A stretch of 32,088 bases of DNA from an uncultured SAR86 cluster bacterium (GCA_902511425.1 CABXFE010000015.1:1-32088), one strand, 5' to 3'; numbered from the stretch's first letter, positions 1 to 9,147 are shown. Translations and numbers: made by a program. Notes: a model not told the origin generated them from the letters alone.

Positions 1-370
1 TATCTCTAATCATAAATCTTCCTGATGCATGTGTTGGTTTGATGCAACAGGAGTCTGGAAAATTAAAATTATCAATCTGCTCATCAGAATATAAAACTGC
101 AATGGTGGGGACATTGTACTTTTCGCCAACAGTTGCTGTAATAAAAGTTTTTACAAGTTCTTTATCAGAAGTAAAAACTCTGATTGGACTAACAATTTCA
201 TTGCTGGTTTTAATTTTAAAAAAAATGTCATTAATAAGAAATGAATCATTGTTTGGCAACCTTCGATGAGCACGGTAGAAATTAATGAATCCAGCCAACT
301 TATCAAATATTACAGACTGCGGCAGAGTTAATAGCATAGAGTCAAGGATACTTTTTAAAAAAACTTTCAT
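1..370 (-). CDS. TupA-like ATP-grasp protein, N-terminal part (runs off left edge)
   Basis: The ORF track misses this gene because it is open at the window edge. Read from an ATG at 370 on the minus strand it stays open for about 123 codons. The product has the pattern of the TupA-like ATP-grasp family found in polysaccharide loci: a 'FLINDIFFKIK' stretch, 'FTSDKELVKTFI', 'VGEKYNVPTIAV' and 'CCIKPTHASG', the last resembling the nucleotide-binding K-x-x-H-x-SG segment. Family members are thought to make amide-type ligations or transfers on surface glycans; the substrate here is unknown. The start overlaps the stop of the upstream GT2 gene in an ATGA arrangement, so the two are probably translationally coupled. 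The ORF on the other strand (39-269) is a shadow of it. The C-terminal catalytic part is not visible. Confidence 0.72.
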   Translation of the reverse strand, partial: MKVFLKSILDSMLLTLPQSVIFDKLAGFINFYRAHRRLPNNDSFLINDIFFKIKTSNEIVSPIRVFTSDKELVKTFITATVGEKYNVPTIAVLYSDEQIDNFNFPDSCCIKPTHASGRFMIRD

Positions 371-1533
371 CTCTTAATTAATGCAAAAAATGACCCAAGA
401 ATGTATATTGGAGCCTTTAAAATATCAAGTATACACCCTAATAAACCAACTTTTATCCAATATATTGGAAACAAGGAGGATGGTAAAACATTATTTTTTA
501 GGGGCACAAAAATTCCTCTATTTATAACCGATGCAAACACTAGCGAGCCTAAAAAAGCTTTAGTGATATGAGGTATGTACAATGAAATTGATAATGAGAT
601 ATCTCCTAAGAGATCATTCCAACGATACACACTATAAAAAACAATAATATACGAAAGATATTTTAAAATTATCAGGGTATTTGAAGATCGTTTTTTTAAT
701 AGAAACCTATTTAAGAAATAGTAAAAAATAAACAAAAATAATAAAGAGAAATAAATTTTTTTTGTAATGTCATCTATGAAAAATGGGCTTTGATCCCAAT
801 CTGATAGCAAATAATTCCATCTAGGAATTAGTAAAAAAACTAATATTAAAAATAAACTTAAATATGCTTCTTTTATATTTTTTAAAACATCAAGCATAGC
901 TCCATAAAAAGAATTCCTGATATATTTTAAGAGAAGTTCTCCATATGAAGATGGTAAGCTGGAATAAGTTAACAATGGTTTATTGGGATTGATTCGAGAT
1001 GTTGTTGTTTTAATTCTATCTCTCCACTCAATATCCTCAGCAGCTCTAGCCTTTGGAAGAAAGTCACCAATAACTTTAAAAAAGTTTTTTTTAATAAGTG
1101 TTCCAGGAACTGTTTCATGGGCTGCATTTCCGTATGTACAATATTGATATAACCTTTCAAAAGAGGACGTCGCTCTGAACACTGTAGATCCAAAAACATA
1201 TTCACTATCATAATAATTTATTGTTTTAACCATTTCTTCCAGCCAACATAGAGATGGGATGGTTTTCATATCCAAAAATGCAATATTTTCAAATTTGGAC
1301 TCATTCACTCCAATATTTCTGCTTCTTCCAGGATATGAGTTAGGCGAATGAAAATATTGTTTTTTAGCATCTAGTTGAAATTCTTGAAAATGTGAACGGA
1401 ATAGCTCATCAAGCGAAGTATCTATTAATATAACTTCTGAAGCTGGATAAGTTTGATCGTTAATCGCATTCATCTGACTAAAAAATTGAACTTCGGATTC
1501 ATTATGAGCTATCAACACAATACTAATATTCAT
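367..1533 (-). CDS. Family 2 glycosyltransferase with C-terminal membrane domain
   Basis: The first ~200 residues have a GT-A/GT2 fold signature: 'ISIVLIAHNE' at the N-terminus, 'EVILIDTS' near residue 33, a 'GRSRNIGV' sugar-nucleotide loop near 70 and 'IAFLDMKTIP' where the DxD motif normally lies; here only one acidic residue is left in that motif. Residues ~220-385 carry four or five hydrophobic segments, so the protein is anchored in the inner membrane with the catalytic domain in the cytoplasm. The donor and acceptor cannot be told from sequence. Its stop overlaps the ATG of the ATP-grasp gene by four bases, pointing to an operon. The ORF at 969-1211 is an internal shadow. The family assignment is firm; the specific role is not. 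Confidence 0.8.
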   Translation of the reverse strand: MNISIVLIAHNESEVQFFSQMNAINDQTYPASEVILIDTSLDELFRSHFQEFQLDAKKQYFHSPNSYPGRSRNIGVNESKFENIAFLDMKTIPSLCWLEEMVKTINYYDSEYVFGSTVFRATSSFERLYQYCTYGNAAHETVPGTLIKKNFFKVIGDFLPKARAAEDIEWRDRIKTTTSRINPNKPLLTYSSLPSSYGELLLKYIRNSFYGAMLDVLKNIKEAYLSLFLILVFLLIPRWNYLLSDWDQSPFFIDDITKKIYFSLLFLFIFYYFLNRFLLKKRSSNTLIILKYLSYIIVFYSVYRWNDLLGDISLSISLYIPHITKAFLGSLVFASVINRGIFVPLKNNVLPSSLFPIYWIKVGLLGCILDILKAPIYILGSFFALIKR

Positions 1534-1659
1534 AGATTAAATTTAAAAGTTTATTTTCATTGAGAGATTTATGCTCATATTAACTGATTTATACTTAAAA
1601 AGTTTGCTGACAAATCAATTGGCGTAAACATTTACTTATCTCAAAGCTTATAATGAATT

Positions 1660-2082
1660 ATGTTTTTAAAAAAAATAGTAATGCTGCTGAAGAAATACGA
1701 ACTCAATCATCTTTTTAATTATTTTTTTATTGGTGGCACTGCAGCGATAGTTGACTGGATGATATTTGCAGTTTTGGTTTTTATCATCAATATTAATTTT
1801 TTAGTTGCAGCATGTATATCATTTTTCTTTTCAACGTATGTTAACTATGCGATAAGTATAAAGACAATATTTCAATCAGAGATAAAGTTTAAAAAAAATA
1901 AAGAAATCTCTTTGGTTTTTTTTGTTAGTGGGATTGGATTAATTTTTAATTTAGCCTTTCTGACCATCTTTGTTAGCTACATGTCGCTTAATATTATGCT
2001 ATCAAAAATTGTTGCAACTGGGCTTACATTTTTATGGAATTTTGGATCAAGAAAATACTTCATTTTTAAAAGTTCTACTTAA
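1660..2082 (+). CDS. GtrA-family membrane protein
   Basis: This 140-residue protein has the usual GtrA length and four predicted membrane segments (about residues 19-40, 44-65, 80-103 and 108-130). It has the family features '[15 protein letters not shown]' early on and '[11 protein letters not shown]' at the C-terminus. GtrA proteins are proposed to flip undecaprenyl-phosphate-linked sugars across the inner membrane or to assist GtrB-type transferases. It faces the convergent GT2 gene (2075-2770) and the two 3' ends overlap by 8 bases, whereas gtrA and gtrB usually lie in one operon. A perfect TATAAT lies at 1649-1654, only five bases before the ATG, so the transcript may be nearly leaderless; no good -35 was found. 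The ORF at 1970-2197 is a shadow. Confidence 0.82.
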   Translation: MFLKKIVMLLKKYELNHLFNYFFIGGTAAIVDWMIFAVLVFIININFLVAACISFFFSTYVNYAISIKTIFQSEIKFKKNKEISLVFFVSGIGLIFNLAFLTIFVSYMSLNIMLSKIVATGLTFLWNFGSRKYFIFKSST

Positions 2083-2770
2083 CAAACCTATATTTAATAA
2101 TGCAATATATGGCTCTAAAACCGTCTTTCCAACCAATTTTTTTTCCTTCGTCATAAGTTCTTCCATAGTAAGAGATTCCTACCTCAAAAATTCTTAAGTT
2201 TTGTCTAGCTATTTTTGCGGTAACTTCTGGCTCGAAACCAAATCGGTTTTCTTTTATATCAATGTTCTTTATTACCTCAGATTTAAATGCTTTATAGCAA
2301 GTCTCCATATCCGTTAAATTGATATTCGTCATCATATTTGAAAGAAGCGTAAGAAAGCCATTTCCAATTCGATGCCAAAAATATAGAACTCTTTTTACAT
2401 CTCCACCAGAAAATCGAGATCCATAGACTACATCAGCCTTATTATTGATAATAGGTTCAATTAATCTTGGATACTCGCTTGGATCATACTCTAAATCTGC
2501 ATCTTGAATAATAATAATATCTCCATTTGCTGCAGCAATACCTGTTCTTAAAGCGGCCCCTTTACCCATATTTTTTTCATGCATGAGCACAATATCTATA
2601 AGTGAGTTAACTTCTTCATTATTATTGATCAGGTCCCTGGTTCCGTCTGTAGAAAAATCATCTACTAAAACAATTTCTTTATTTTCATAAGGTGATTCAT
2701 GAACCTTTTTTAATAATTCCAGCAATGAATTATATTCATTGAAACATGGGATGATTACAGATAATTTCAT
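2075..2770 (-). CDS. GT2 polyprenyl-phosphate sugar transferase (DPM1/GtrB-like)
   Basis: A 231-residue soluble GT2 protein of the dolichyl-phosphate-mannose-synthase type: '[10 protein letters not shown]' at the N-terminus, '[13 protein letters not shown]' near residue 32, '[12 protein letters not shown]' near 66, the donor/metal site 'DADLEYDP' (DxD) near 90 and 'YGSRFSGG' near 115. These enzymes move a sugar from a nucleotide donor onto polyprenyl phosphate at the cytoplasmic face. It lacks the C-terminal membrane helices of classical GtrB, so it would work with a separate membrane partner, plausibly the convergent GtrA. The start overlaps the stop of the UDP-xylose synthase gene (ATGA), which suggests, as inference only, that xylose or a related sugar is the donor. 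Confidence 0.88.
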   Translation of the reverse strand: MKLSVIIPCFNEYNSLLELLKKVHESPYENKEIVLVDDFSTDGTRDLINNNEEVNSLIDIVLMHEKNMGKGAALRTGIAAANGDIIIIQDADLEYDPSEYPRLIEPIINNKADVVYGSRFSGGDVKRVLYFWHRIGNGFLTLLSNMMTNINLTDMETCYKAFKSEVIKNIDIKENRFGFEPEVTAKIARQNLRIFEVGISYYGRTYDEGKKIGWKDGFRAIYCIIKYRFVK

Positions 2771-3702
2771 AATATTGATTTAAAATAGTTAATTGTTGCA
2801 TCTAAGCCTTCTTCAATGTCTATAGATGGTCGCCAGTTTAACTTTGAAACTGCATAAGAAATATCTGGCCTTCTTTGCTTTGGATCATCGCTGGGCAAAT
2901 CATTAAAGCTGATTGAGCTTTTTGAGTTGACTTTTTTCATAATTAATTCAGCAAGCTCCAAAATTGTAAACTCACGAGGATTCCCTAAGTTTATTGGGGT
3001 CTTTGATTGGTCAGTATCCATGGTTTTAATAAAGCCATCAATTAAATCAGAATAATAGCAAAAGCTTCTGGTTTGGCCGCCGTCACCAAAGATTGTTAAA
3101 TTTTCACCTTTAATGGCTTGTACTATAAAGTTGCTTACTACACGCCCATCATCCTTATTCATTCGAGGGCCATAGGTATTAAAAATCCTTACTATTCTCG
3201 TATCTACTCCAAATTGTCTTTGATAATCAATACAAAGAGTTTCAGCGCATCTCTTTCCCTCATCGTAACAGCTCCTGACTCCTATTGGATTAACATTGCC
3301 CCAATAAGACTCTTTTTGAGGATGCTCCAATGGATCCCCATAAATTTCAGATGTCGAGGCCTGTAAGACTTTTGCGTTATATTTGTTAGCAAGTTCAAGA
3401 ATATTAATTGCTCCTAAAACGCTAGTTTTGATTGTTTTTACTGGGTTATGTTGATAGTGAATTGGAGAGGCTGGACAAGCAAGATTATATATCTCATCAA
3501 TATCTGCATCCAAACCATCCAACGCAGTAACATCGGCGTCTATAAAATTAAAGTGTTCATTTTCTTCAAGATGACTAATGTTATTTTTTGAACCTGTGTA
3601 TAGGTTATCTAGACATATAACAAAATCCCCTCTTGCAATAAGAGCATCGCAAAGATGCGATCCAAGAAATCCTGCACCACCAGTGACTAAAATGCGTTTC
3701 AT
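2767..3702 (-). CDS. uxs: UDP-glucuronate decarboxylase (UDP-xylose synthase)
   Basis: A full-length extended short-chain dehydrogenase of 311 residues, the usual size of bacterial UXS. It converts UDP-glucuronate to UDP-xylose with a tightly bound NAD. Visible motifs are the Rossmann '[11 protein letters not shown]' at residues 7-17, 'LACPASP' near 75, 'STSEIYGDP' near 117 holding the catalytic Thr/Ser-type residue, and YxxxK as 'YDEGK' near 145. The UXS-type signature '[16 protein letters not shown]' near 175 is also present. The 'EIYGDPxxHPQxE' sequence separates it from UDP-glucose 4-epimerase. It lies 21 bases after the broken GT-C gene and overlaps the downstream GT2 gene by four bases, so it probably supplies the donor for lipid-linked sugar synthesis. 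Confidence 0.93.
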   Translation of the reverse strand: MKRILVTGGAGFLGSHLCDALIARGDFVICLDNLYTGSKNNISHLEENEHFNFIDADVTALDGLDADIDEIYNLACPASPIHYQHNPVKTIKTSVLGAINILELANKYNAKVLQASTSEIYGDPLEHPQKESYWGNVNPIGVRSCYDEGKRCAETLCIDYQRQFGVDTRIVRIFNTYGPRMNKDDGRVVSNFIVQAIKGENLTIFGDGGQTRSFCYYSDLIDGFIKTMDTDQSKTPINLGNPREFTILELAELIMKKVNSKSSISFNDLPSDDPKQRRPDISYAVSKLNWRPSIDIEEGLDATINYFKSIL

Positions 3703-3723
3703 ATTAATTAAAAAGGGAGATAA

Positions 3724-5250
3724 TTATTTTATAAATATATTAAAGCCAGTTATTTTATACTCTTTATAACCAAAGTTAACAATTTTTTTATATGACTGAG
3801 TATTAAAATCAGAATTATTACTGATAACTATAATGTCGTAAATTTTATTCTCTATTTTTTTTTCAATATTTATATATTCATAACTTTGTCTTTGATAGAA
3901 CCTAGGATTTTGCTTATCTAAACTATTTAGGGAATCAATATCTTTGTGATCAAGGTAATATTTGAGTATATGAGGTCCATTTGCTAGTATTTTTTTGATT
4001 TGTAGTTATGTTCATCTAAGAAGTATTTAAGTTCGTCAATAGAGTCAATATGATCACTTCTAATTTCAACTGGAAGTAGCAAGAAAAGCTTAAATATAAA
4101 AAAAGCTGTCAAAATTAATATAGAAGGATCAAAAGATTTATATAGTAGTCTTTTCATGTTGAATATAAATTCCAAATACTATTAATGTAACTGCTGGGAT
4201 GAAATATGTATAATTCAGAGCAAAAGGCATTAAAAATGCTCCGTACGCTAGCCCCAATACGACTGGGACATTGAAAATTTCCTTTGTTGAATTTTTTGAA
4301 ATAAGCACTACTATATTTATGATAATAATTAGTGTTAAAAGTAAATTTGAGCTTATAAATTGCATTAAGTTTGAAAAAATATCTAAACCTTTATATTCTG
4401 CGTTTGAATTAAAGAAAATTCTATAGACATACATAAACCAAGATTTGATAGGGCCGCCTGAAATGATTGCGCCTGGCCAAAAAACAATGAAAATCATAAA
4501 AGACTTTACAAACAATCTTAGTAAATCAGATGAAAGTAAATATTTTATACCCTTATAAAAAATAGCGGTCAAAAAACCAACAAATACTACAAAGATGCCT
4601 GTTTCTAGAGTAAGCAAAAGGCCCGCAAGAGAAAAGGCTAAAAACCATTCATTTTTATTGGAGTATTTTTTTAGGTAATTTTGAAGATTAAATGCAAAAA
4701 ATAAGCATGCTAGGGCGTGAAAAATATGAAAATTTAATGATGAATTACTTAAAAAAAATACTGGGGAAGTGAACAAACAAAATACTAATAAATCTTGCAA
4801 AGGGGATTTATTAGGCTGAATCTCTTTCTGTTTCAATCCAAGGGTTAAAAATAATACAATAAATAAAATAAAAAAAAATACTGAGCTTAATCTCAATGGC
4901 AAATCAACAATGCTGTTAGTAGACGTAGTAAACAAACTCCAATAATAAACTGGCAGAGGCGGATGAAAATGTCTCATCAAAAATGGTTGCTCATCCTCTG
5001 GAAAGACTTCTGAGGAAATTTTAATAATTTCATCCCTATTATTGGATGACTTTGCCATTCCTATTTTAATAAATTGGATCATGTTAAGGTCTTTTAAATC
5101 AAAAGCATTAATAAGAATCCCTTCCCTAGATGCATTTGCATAATCAACTTCATCCCAGGAAAGCTTAGATGAAAAAAAACCAGAATTAATTAAAAATAAA
5201 ATAAATATAAATGACGATAAAAAGATAATCAGAATGTGTTTTGTTCGCAT
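3724..5250 (-). pseudogene. GT-C (ArnT/PMT-like) membrane glycosyltransferase, two compensating frameshifts
   Basis: The ORF track shows two separate pieces (4138-5250 and 3984-4175), but together with an unlisted third piece they form one 508-codon reading. The first 370 residues start 'MRTKHILIIF', contain 'SWDEVDYANAS' (an acidic residue in the first periplasmic loop, as in GT39/GT83 enzymes) and 'RHFHPPLPVYYW', and have many membrane helices. Reading stops at a TAA at 4138. It continues in the +1 frame ('LYKSFDPSILILTAFFIFKL') until a TAG at about 3984, then returns to the original frame ('ILANGPHILKYYLDH') and ends at 3724. The shifts map to an AAAA run near 4150 and a seven-A run near 3992. 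Either the gene is inactivated or the assembly has two homopolymer errors. An intact protein would move a lipid-linked sugar onto a glycan in the periplasm. Confidence 0.72.
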
Positions 5251-5317
5251 AAATACTATAGATGGCCAAATAATATAGCTAATTATATTGTTATTAAATT
5301 AAAAAATATCAATTTTA

Positions 5318-6544
5318 CTAAATTATAAGGCTCTGAATTGATCCAATTATTCCATTGAACTCAATAAGAAAATTGCCATCTCGACAGCAATGTTTCAAAT
5401 TCCATGAGCTCATAAAAATCAATAAAATAATTGGCATCCCATATCCTAAAACTTTTTCTGATGTTGAATATTGTATGATGTGAGTTTCAGTGTTTTTCTT
5501 TGATTCTAAAAAAACTATCATAGATAGTCCCAATAAAATTGATTGAATATTAATCCATCTTCCCCAGTCAGTAGCTACGATAAATAGGGGCGACATAAAT
5601 ATTAGCTGCAGGATTAAACAGTAAAAAAGCTTTTTAGATACCCTGCTTAAAAGTATGTTGGAAGAGCAATATAAAATAGGCGCAATTAGTGGAAGAGTCA
5701 AAATTAAAACTAATCCGAGAGGCGTCCAAATGTTATAGATACCAAGATTTAAAATAAAACCTTCAACTACTCCTGTGGCCGGCCAACTCAAAACTCCATC
5801 CTGACATACACTAGGATCAACTCCAGCCTGGACTATCCTGTCACATACCTCAGTTGCATTAAAGCCAGTTGGCGCAAACATCAATATTATTAGTGTAATG
5901 ATGGATGATGCTGGTATCAAAATAGAGACGTTAAATGTGAATAACTTTTTATCAAAATAAATTAATGTAAATAAATAAAAAATGACGCTATAAAATACAA
6001 AAATCTCATGAAGAAGTGTAATAAAGACTGCTATAAGGGAAAAAAATATTGAGGCACGTAAAGTTAAATTTCTTTTTTTGGCTAAAAAAATGATCCAGGC
6101 AAAATATGAAATATAAATTAATATTTCTTTTCTAGATATTATGGAAGGGTCAAAAAAATAGAAAGATAAAAAAGATGGTGATGCAAAAATTAAGAAAAAC
6201 CAGAAAGTTATTTTCTTTTTATACAGTAAAATTAATATACTAAAAAATAATAAAAACTGAAAAAAAGAAAAAAAGTAGAATAGAAAATCTAAAACATCCC
6301 AGTTAAAAAAATTGCTAATTAGAAAAATTAACTCTCCAGATAAACCTCTACGAGTAAATCCTCCAGAATAATTAATCAGCCAGTCTGCCACAAGCCATTC
6401 GTTGAAGGAGTAAACAAAGAAATTAATATAATATATGGAATTAATTAGCAACAAGACCAAGAACACCACTATCAGAGGTAGATAAAATCTTTCAAATTTC
6501 TGATCAAATATTTGAGAAATTTTAAAAAGCTGATGAAATAACAT
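5318..6544 (-). CDS. Polytopic membrane protein of surface-glycan locus (possible GT-C or polymerase)
   Basis: This 408-residue protein has about ten hydrophobic segments spread over its length and no signal peptide. After the first helix comes a conserved-looking periplasmic loop 'NYSGGFTRRGLSGE' at about residues 60-73. I associate this motif with uncharacterised membrane proteins in polysaccharide clusters, but I cannot name the family with certainty. A later loop has two cysteines ('EVCDRIVQAGVDPSVCQDG', ~230-248) that could form a periplasmic disulfide. It is 67 bases upstream of the GT-C gene on the same strand, so it is likely in the same operon. A role as polymerase or lipid-linked sugar transferase is inferred from context and topology only. 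Confidence 0.6.
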   Translation of the reverse strand: MLFHQLFKISQIFDQKFERFYLPLIVVFLVLLLINSIYYINFFVYSFNEWLVADWLINYSGGFTRRGLSGELIFLISNFFNWDVLDFLFYFFSFFQFLLFFSILILLYKKKITFWFFLIFASPSFLSFYFFDPSIISRKEILIYISYFAWIIFLAKKRNLTLRASIFFSLIAVFITLLHEIFVFYSVIFYLFTLIYFDKKLFTFNVSILIPASSIITLIILMFAPTGFNATEVCDRIVQAGVDPSVCQDGVLSWPATGVVEGFILNLGIYNIWTPLGLVLILTLPLIAPILYCSSNILLSRVSKKLFYCLILQLIFMSPLFIVATDWGRWINIQSILLGLSMIVFLESKKNTETHIIQYSTSEKVLGYGMPIILLIFMSSWNLKHCCRDGNFLIEFNGIIGSIQSLII

Positions 6545-6686
6545 CGTTAGAATTTAATTGACTAATGATGATGCATTTAGTATGCGTGGATAAAGGCTTA
6601 ATCTATGCGTAATCATGAAGCTTTAAAATGAGTAACTTTGACTAATTGAAAGCTGAAAATCAAAATTTTTCATAAAACTAACTAAT

Positions 6687-8099
6687 TTACCTCTGCAAAA
6701 GATGAGATGAGAGTCTCATAGCTAATTGTAAAATTGTTAGAGTAGGATTTGCATGCCCCCCTGTAGGAAAAACAGATGAGCCCAATATGTAAAAATTTTC
6801 TTTATTAAATACTTTTAAGTTAATATCTACAACCCCATCAGAAATATTGGTCCCCATCCTAGTTCCTCCCAAGTGATGATGGCCGCCTGTCTCAATGCTA
6901 TCAGGAAAAGGCCCCTCTGTTAAAAGCCAATTATTAAATTTAAATCTGCCCATATTTTCAAACAAAACCCATGCATTAATTTGTTGAAGGGTTTTACTTA
7001 TAGTTTCTATATCAAAGCTGGTCTTTTTCCAATTAAGTAGCGGTCTAGGTATACCAAATGAATCGAATTGATTCTCAGAAATTTGTATTGCGCTATCGAT
7101 ATTGGGAACTTGTTCCCATGCGCCCCTTATTTCTGCAGCACACACAAGGTTCTTTTCAAAAAGATTGCCAATCTTTTTTCCTAAATCGGGTGCAACACAC
7201 ATAATATCTTTGATTAGTGCAGTAGCACCCTCATCCCCAAGACCTTCTATTCTAATACCCGCATTTAATATCCCCAGACTTCTTCTAGTTGCGGCATCCA
7301 AACCAAGATATGCATTCTCCCATCTTCGATCTAAAAATGCTTTACCAATATAAAAATGAGGATGTTCCATCCAGTATTTGCCAAGTGGTGACCGGTCATC
7401 GATCAATTTTATTTGATTTTTTTTATTAAACCAAAGTAATAATCTTGAATTTTCTATGCCTCCCGTTGCCAGAACAAATGTTTTGGCTTTAGAAATAAAA
7501 TTATTTCCAGTATAGGAATGAAACATCGCCTCATAAACACGAGTGTTGTCATATATTAGATCTGTAAGGTTTGCATTTAAAATGAGATGAATGGAGTTAG
7601 ACTTTTCTATTCGGTTTTTGTACTTTTGACCAAACCTTACAGGCGGTGAAAAATTAAATTGCTGGGCTTCAACACCAAACTCTGTTGAAAGAGATTCGTT
7701 AGCAAAGTTAGAATCTACTTCTAAAATCTCACATGATTTCTGGAGATAGGGATCGAGATCTTTTTTTGAAATTGGCCAATTAACACCAGAAATTTTTCCT
7801 GAACTAAAATCACTTTCATCTAAATTTCTGCACCAACCAGTCCAGTGATTGCTTGTACCGCCAAAAAATCTTTGCCTTGTAAATGCTAAATCAAAATATT
7901 GATCTCCACTATTAACTCCTTTGTAGCAATCAGTAGACTCTTTCGTCCATTGAACATCGCCTGCTTCCATTAACAAAATATTTTTTCCAGCCCTTTCGAG
8001 TTCTAAGGCAAGAGTAATCCCAGCAGGACCAGATCCAATAATACAATAATCAACATCGGATATATCTTTAATATCTAACTTATTAAGATCTGAAATCAT
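6687..8099 (-). CDS. GMC-family FAD-dependent oxidoreductase
   Basis: A 470-residue flavoprotein. The N-terminus has the FAD-binding dinucleotide fold 'DYCIIGSGPAGITLALEL' (residues 17-34) followed by 'LLMEAG'. The middle has 'FFGGTSNHWTGW' near 78, typical of GMC enzymes. The C-terminal GMC domain has 'GGHHHLGGTRMG' (~405-416), with the active-site His region, and 'SSVFPTGGHANPTLTILQLA' near the end. The family oxidises alcohol groups of sugars or related substrates. The upstream gene is a short Tat-signal protein whose stop overlaps this ATG by four bases. That matches the pattern of membrane sugar dehydrogenases with a small Tat-exported partner, so the pair may be co-exported folded; this enzyme has no signal peptide of its own. 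The substrate is unknown. Confidence 0.86.
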   Translation of the reverse strand: MISDLNKLDIKDISDVDYCIIGSGPAGITLALELERAGKNILLMEAGDVQWTKESTDCYKGVNSGDQYFDLAFTRQRFFGGTSNHWTGWCRNLDESDFSSGKISGVNWPISKKDLDPYLQKSCEILEVDSNFANESLSTEFGVEAQQFNFSPPVRFGQKYKNRIEKSNSIHLILNANLTDLIYDNTRVYEAMFHSYTGNNFISKAKTFVLATGGIENSRLLLWFNKKNQIKLIDDRSPLGKYWMEHPHFYIGKAFLDRRWENAYLGLDAATRRSLGILNAGIRIEGLGDEGATALIKDIMCVAPDLGKKIGNLFEKNLVCAAEIRGAWEQVPNIDSAIQISENQFDSFGIPRPLLNWKKTSFDIETISKTLQQINAWVLFENMGRFKFNNWLLTEGPFPDSIETGGHHHLGGTRMGTNISDGVVDINLKVFNKENFYILGSSVFPTGGHANPTLTILQLAMRLSSHLLQR

Positions 8100-8290
8100 T
8101 TATCAATATCGCTACTCAAAAGCATCCACCCATTTTTGTGAGTAACCCTTGGAAATTTATTTACGTATGAATTTTTATAGAGTGGTGAAAATAAAAGCGA
8201 CCCCAGTCCAATAAAATTTATTAGAATAAAGCTGTCTTTCAAAAAATTTCTTCTTGATTTTAAAAAAACTCCTCTTTGAACTCTATTCAT
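8096..8290 (-). CDS. Short twin-arginine-signal protein, putative GMC partner
   Basis: A 64-residue protein with a twin-arginine motif 'SRRNFLKD' at residues 12-19, followed by a hydrophobic stretch 'FILINFIGLGSLLFSPL'. The rest is only about 25 residues, ending 'HKNGWMLLSSDIDK'. It overlaps the nitroreductase gene by 8 bases and the GMC gene by 4, so it sits inside a coupled operon and is unlikely to be a chance ORF. In gluconate/fructose-dehydrogenase-type complexes the small subunit carries the Tat signal for the flavin subunit. Here the mature part is far shorter than usual, so it may work mainly as an export escort. That role is inferred. Confidence 0.62.
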   Translation of the reverse strand: MNRVQRGVFLKSRRNFLKDSFILINFIGLGSLLFSPLYKNSYVNKFPRVTHKNGWMLLSSDIDK

Positions 8291-8945
8291 GTGTCAAAAA
8301 ATGAGCCCACTCTTCTAATGGCTGCCTCTCACTGCATAATTCGTTTATGACAGATTCTGGGTTTTTGTAACCAACTGCCATACCGCAAAAAAGCATTAAC
8401 TCTTCCCCAGCATCAACAAAAGAACTAACACTACTACTTCTAATTGACCAAGATTCTTGCGCACATGTGTCTAGGCCAGCTTCTCTTGCTAAAAGCATAA
8501 AAGTTTGGAGAAACATACCTAAATCAGACCATTGAGGGGGTCCCATTTGCCTATCAACAAAACAAAAAAAACCTGCAGGAGCGCCAAAAAAATTAAAATT
8601 TTTCATTACCTGCTCTAATCTTGCTTTTTTATCGTCTTTTGGAATATCAAGCAATCCATACATCTGCTCTCCAAGCTGATATCTATTAGTGCGATATGGC
8701 TCCTTTAACTTAGGCGGATAAATTTCATACTCTTGCACTTGATCGCCGACCCAGCCTTCTTCAAATATTAAGAAATCTTTCATAGTTTCTTTATTAAGCA
8801 CAAATATCTTCCACGGTTGAAGGTTTCCACCTGAAGGAGACCTAGATGATTTTTCTAGTAATGATTTTAATAGAGCATTATCCACAGGAGTATTTAAAAA
8901 ATCTCTGATAGATTTTCTAGATCTTACGGCTTCTGAAACTTTCAT
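8283..8945 (-). CDS. Nitroreductase-family FMN oxidoreductase
   Basis: A 220-residue protein of the nitroreductase superfamily. It begins 'VSEAVRSRKSIRDF', giving the Arg/Ser phosphate-binding residues for FMN, then 'SPSGGNLQPWKIFVL' near residue 36, and has the C-terminal 'LMLFCGMAVGYKNPE' segment. The protein would act as a homodimer with FMN and NAD(P)H in the cytoplasm. Family members reduce nitro groups, quinones or enones, so the family alone does not define the substrate. It is the first gene of the operon with the Tat protein and the GMC oxidoreductase. This grouping suggests a redox step in making or modifying a glycan component, which is inference. Confidence 0.88.
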   Translation of the reverse strand: MKVSEAVRSRKSIRDFLNTPVDNALLKSLLEKSSRSPSGGNLQPWKIFVLNKETMKDFLIFEEGWVGDQVQEYEIYPPKLKEPYRTNRYQLGEQMYGLLDIPKDDKKARLEQVMKNFNFFGAPAGFFCFVDRQMGPPQWSDLGMFLQTFMLLAREAGLDTCAQESWSIRSSSVSSFVDAGEELMLFCGMAVGYKNPESVINELCSERQPLEEWAHFLTHE

Positions 8946-8961
8946 ATTTTTATTATTGAAC

Positions 8962-8990
8962 AGTATAGTAACTTAATTGATTTAAATCAC
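8962..8990 (-). promoter_or_regulatory. Candidate promoter with FNR/CRP-like box upstream of nitroreductase operon
   Basis: On the minus strand a TATACT hexamer (8967-8962) lies about 17 bases before the nitroreductase ATG. Just upstream is TGATTTAAATCA (8978-8989), a perfect palindrome; 8977-8990 read as TTGAT-TTAA-ATCAC matches the FNR/Anr consensus at 9 of 10 positions. Its centre would fall near -28, which would suit repression rather than class II activation. Such matches arise by chance in AT-rich DNA. Confidence 0.3.
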
Positions 8991-9147
8991 CCTCGTCTAA
9001 AACTTGCTATCATTAGACAATTATACTGAAAATCTAGGCTAATCATTAGAAAATTATATGAGTGTGCCTTTAGCGAAATCACATTCATGCCACATATAAT
9101 TTAAAGAATATTTTTGATAGAATGCATATAACATTCCTCGTTAAATT

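Noticed and set aside
39-269. 76-aa plus-strand ORF at the left edge
   Set aside because: It is a shadow of the TupA-like ATP-grasp gene on the minus strand, which carries family motifs and overlaps its neighbour in ATGA.
3984-4175. Separate 63-aa membrane protein
   Set aside because: It begins with TTG inside the GT-C gene and joins smoothly to frames on either side; it is the middle piece of a frameshifted gene.
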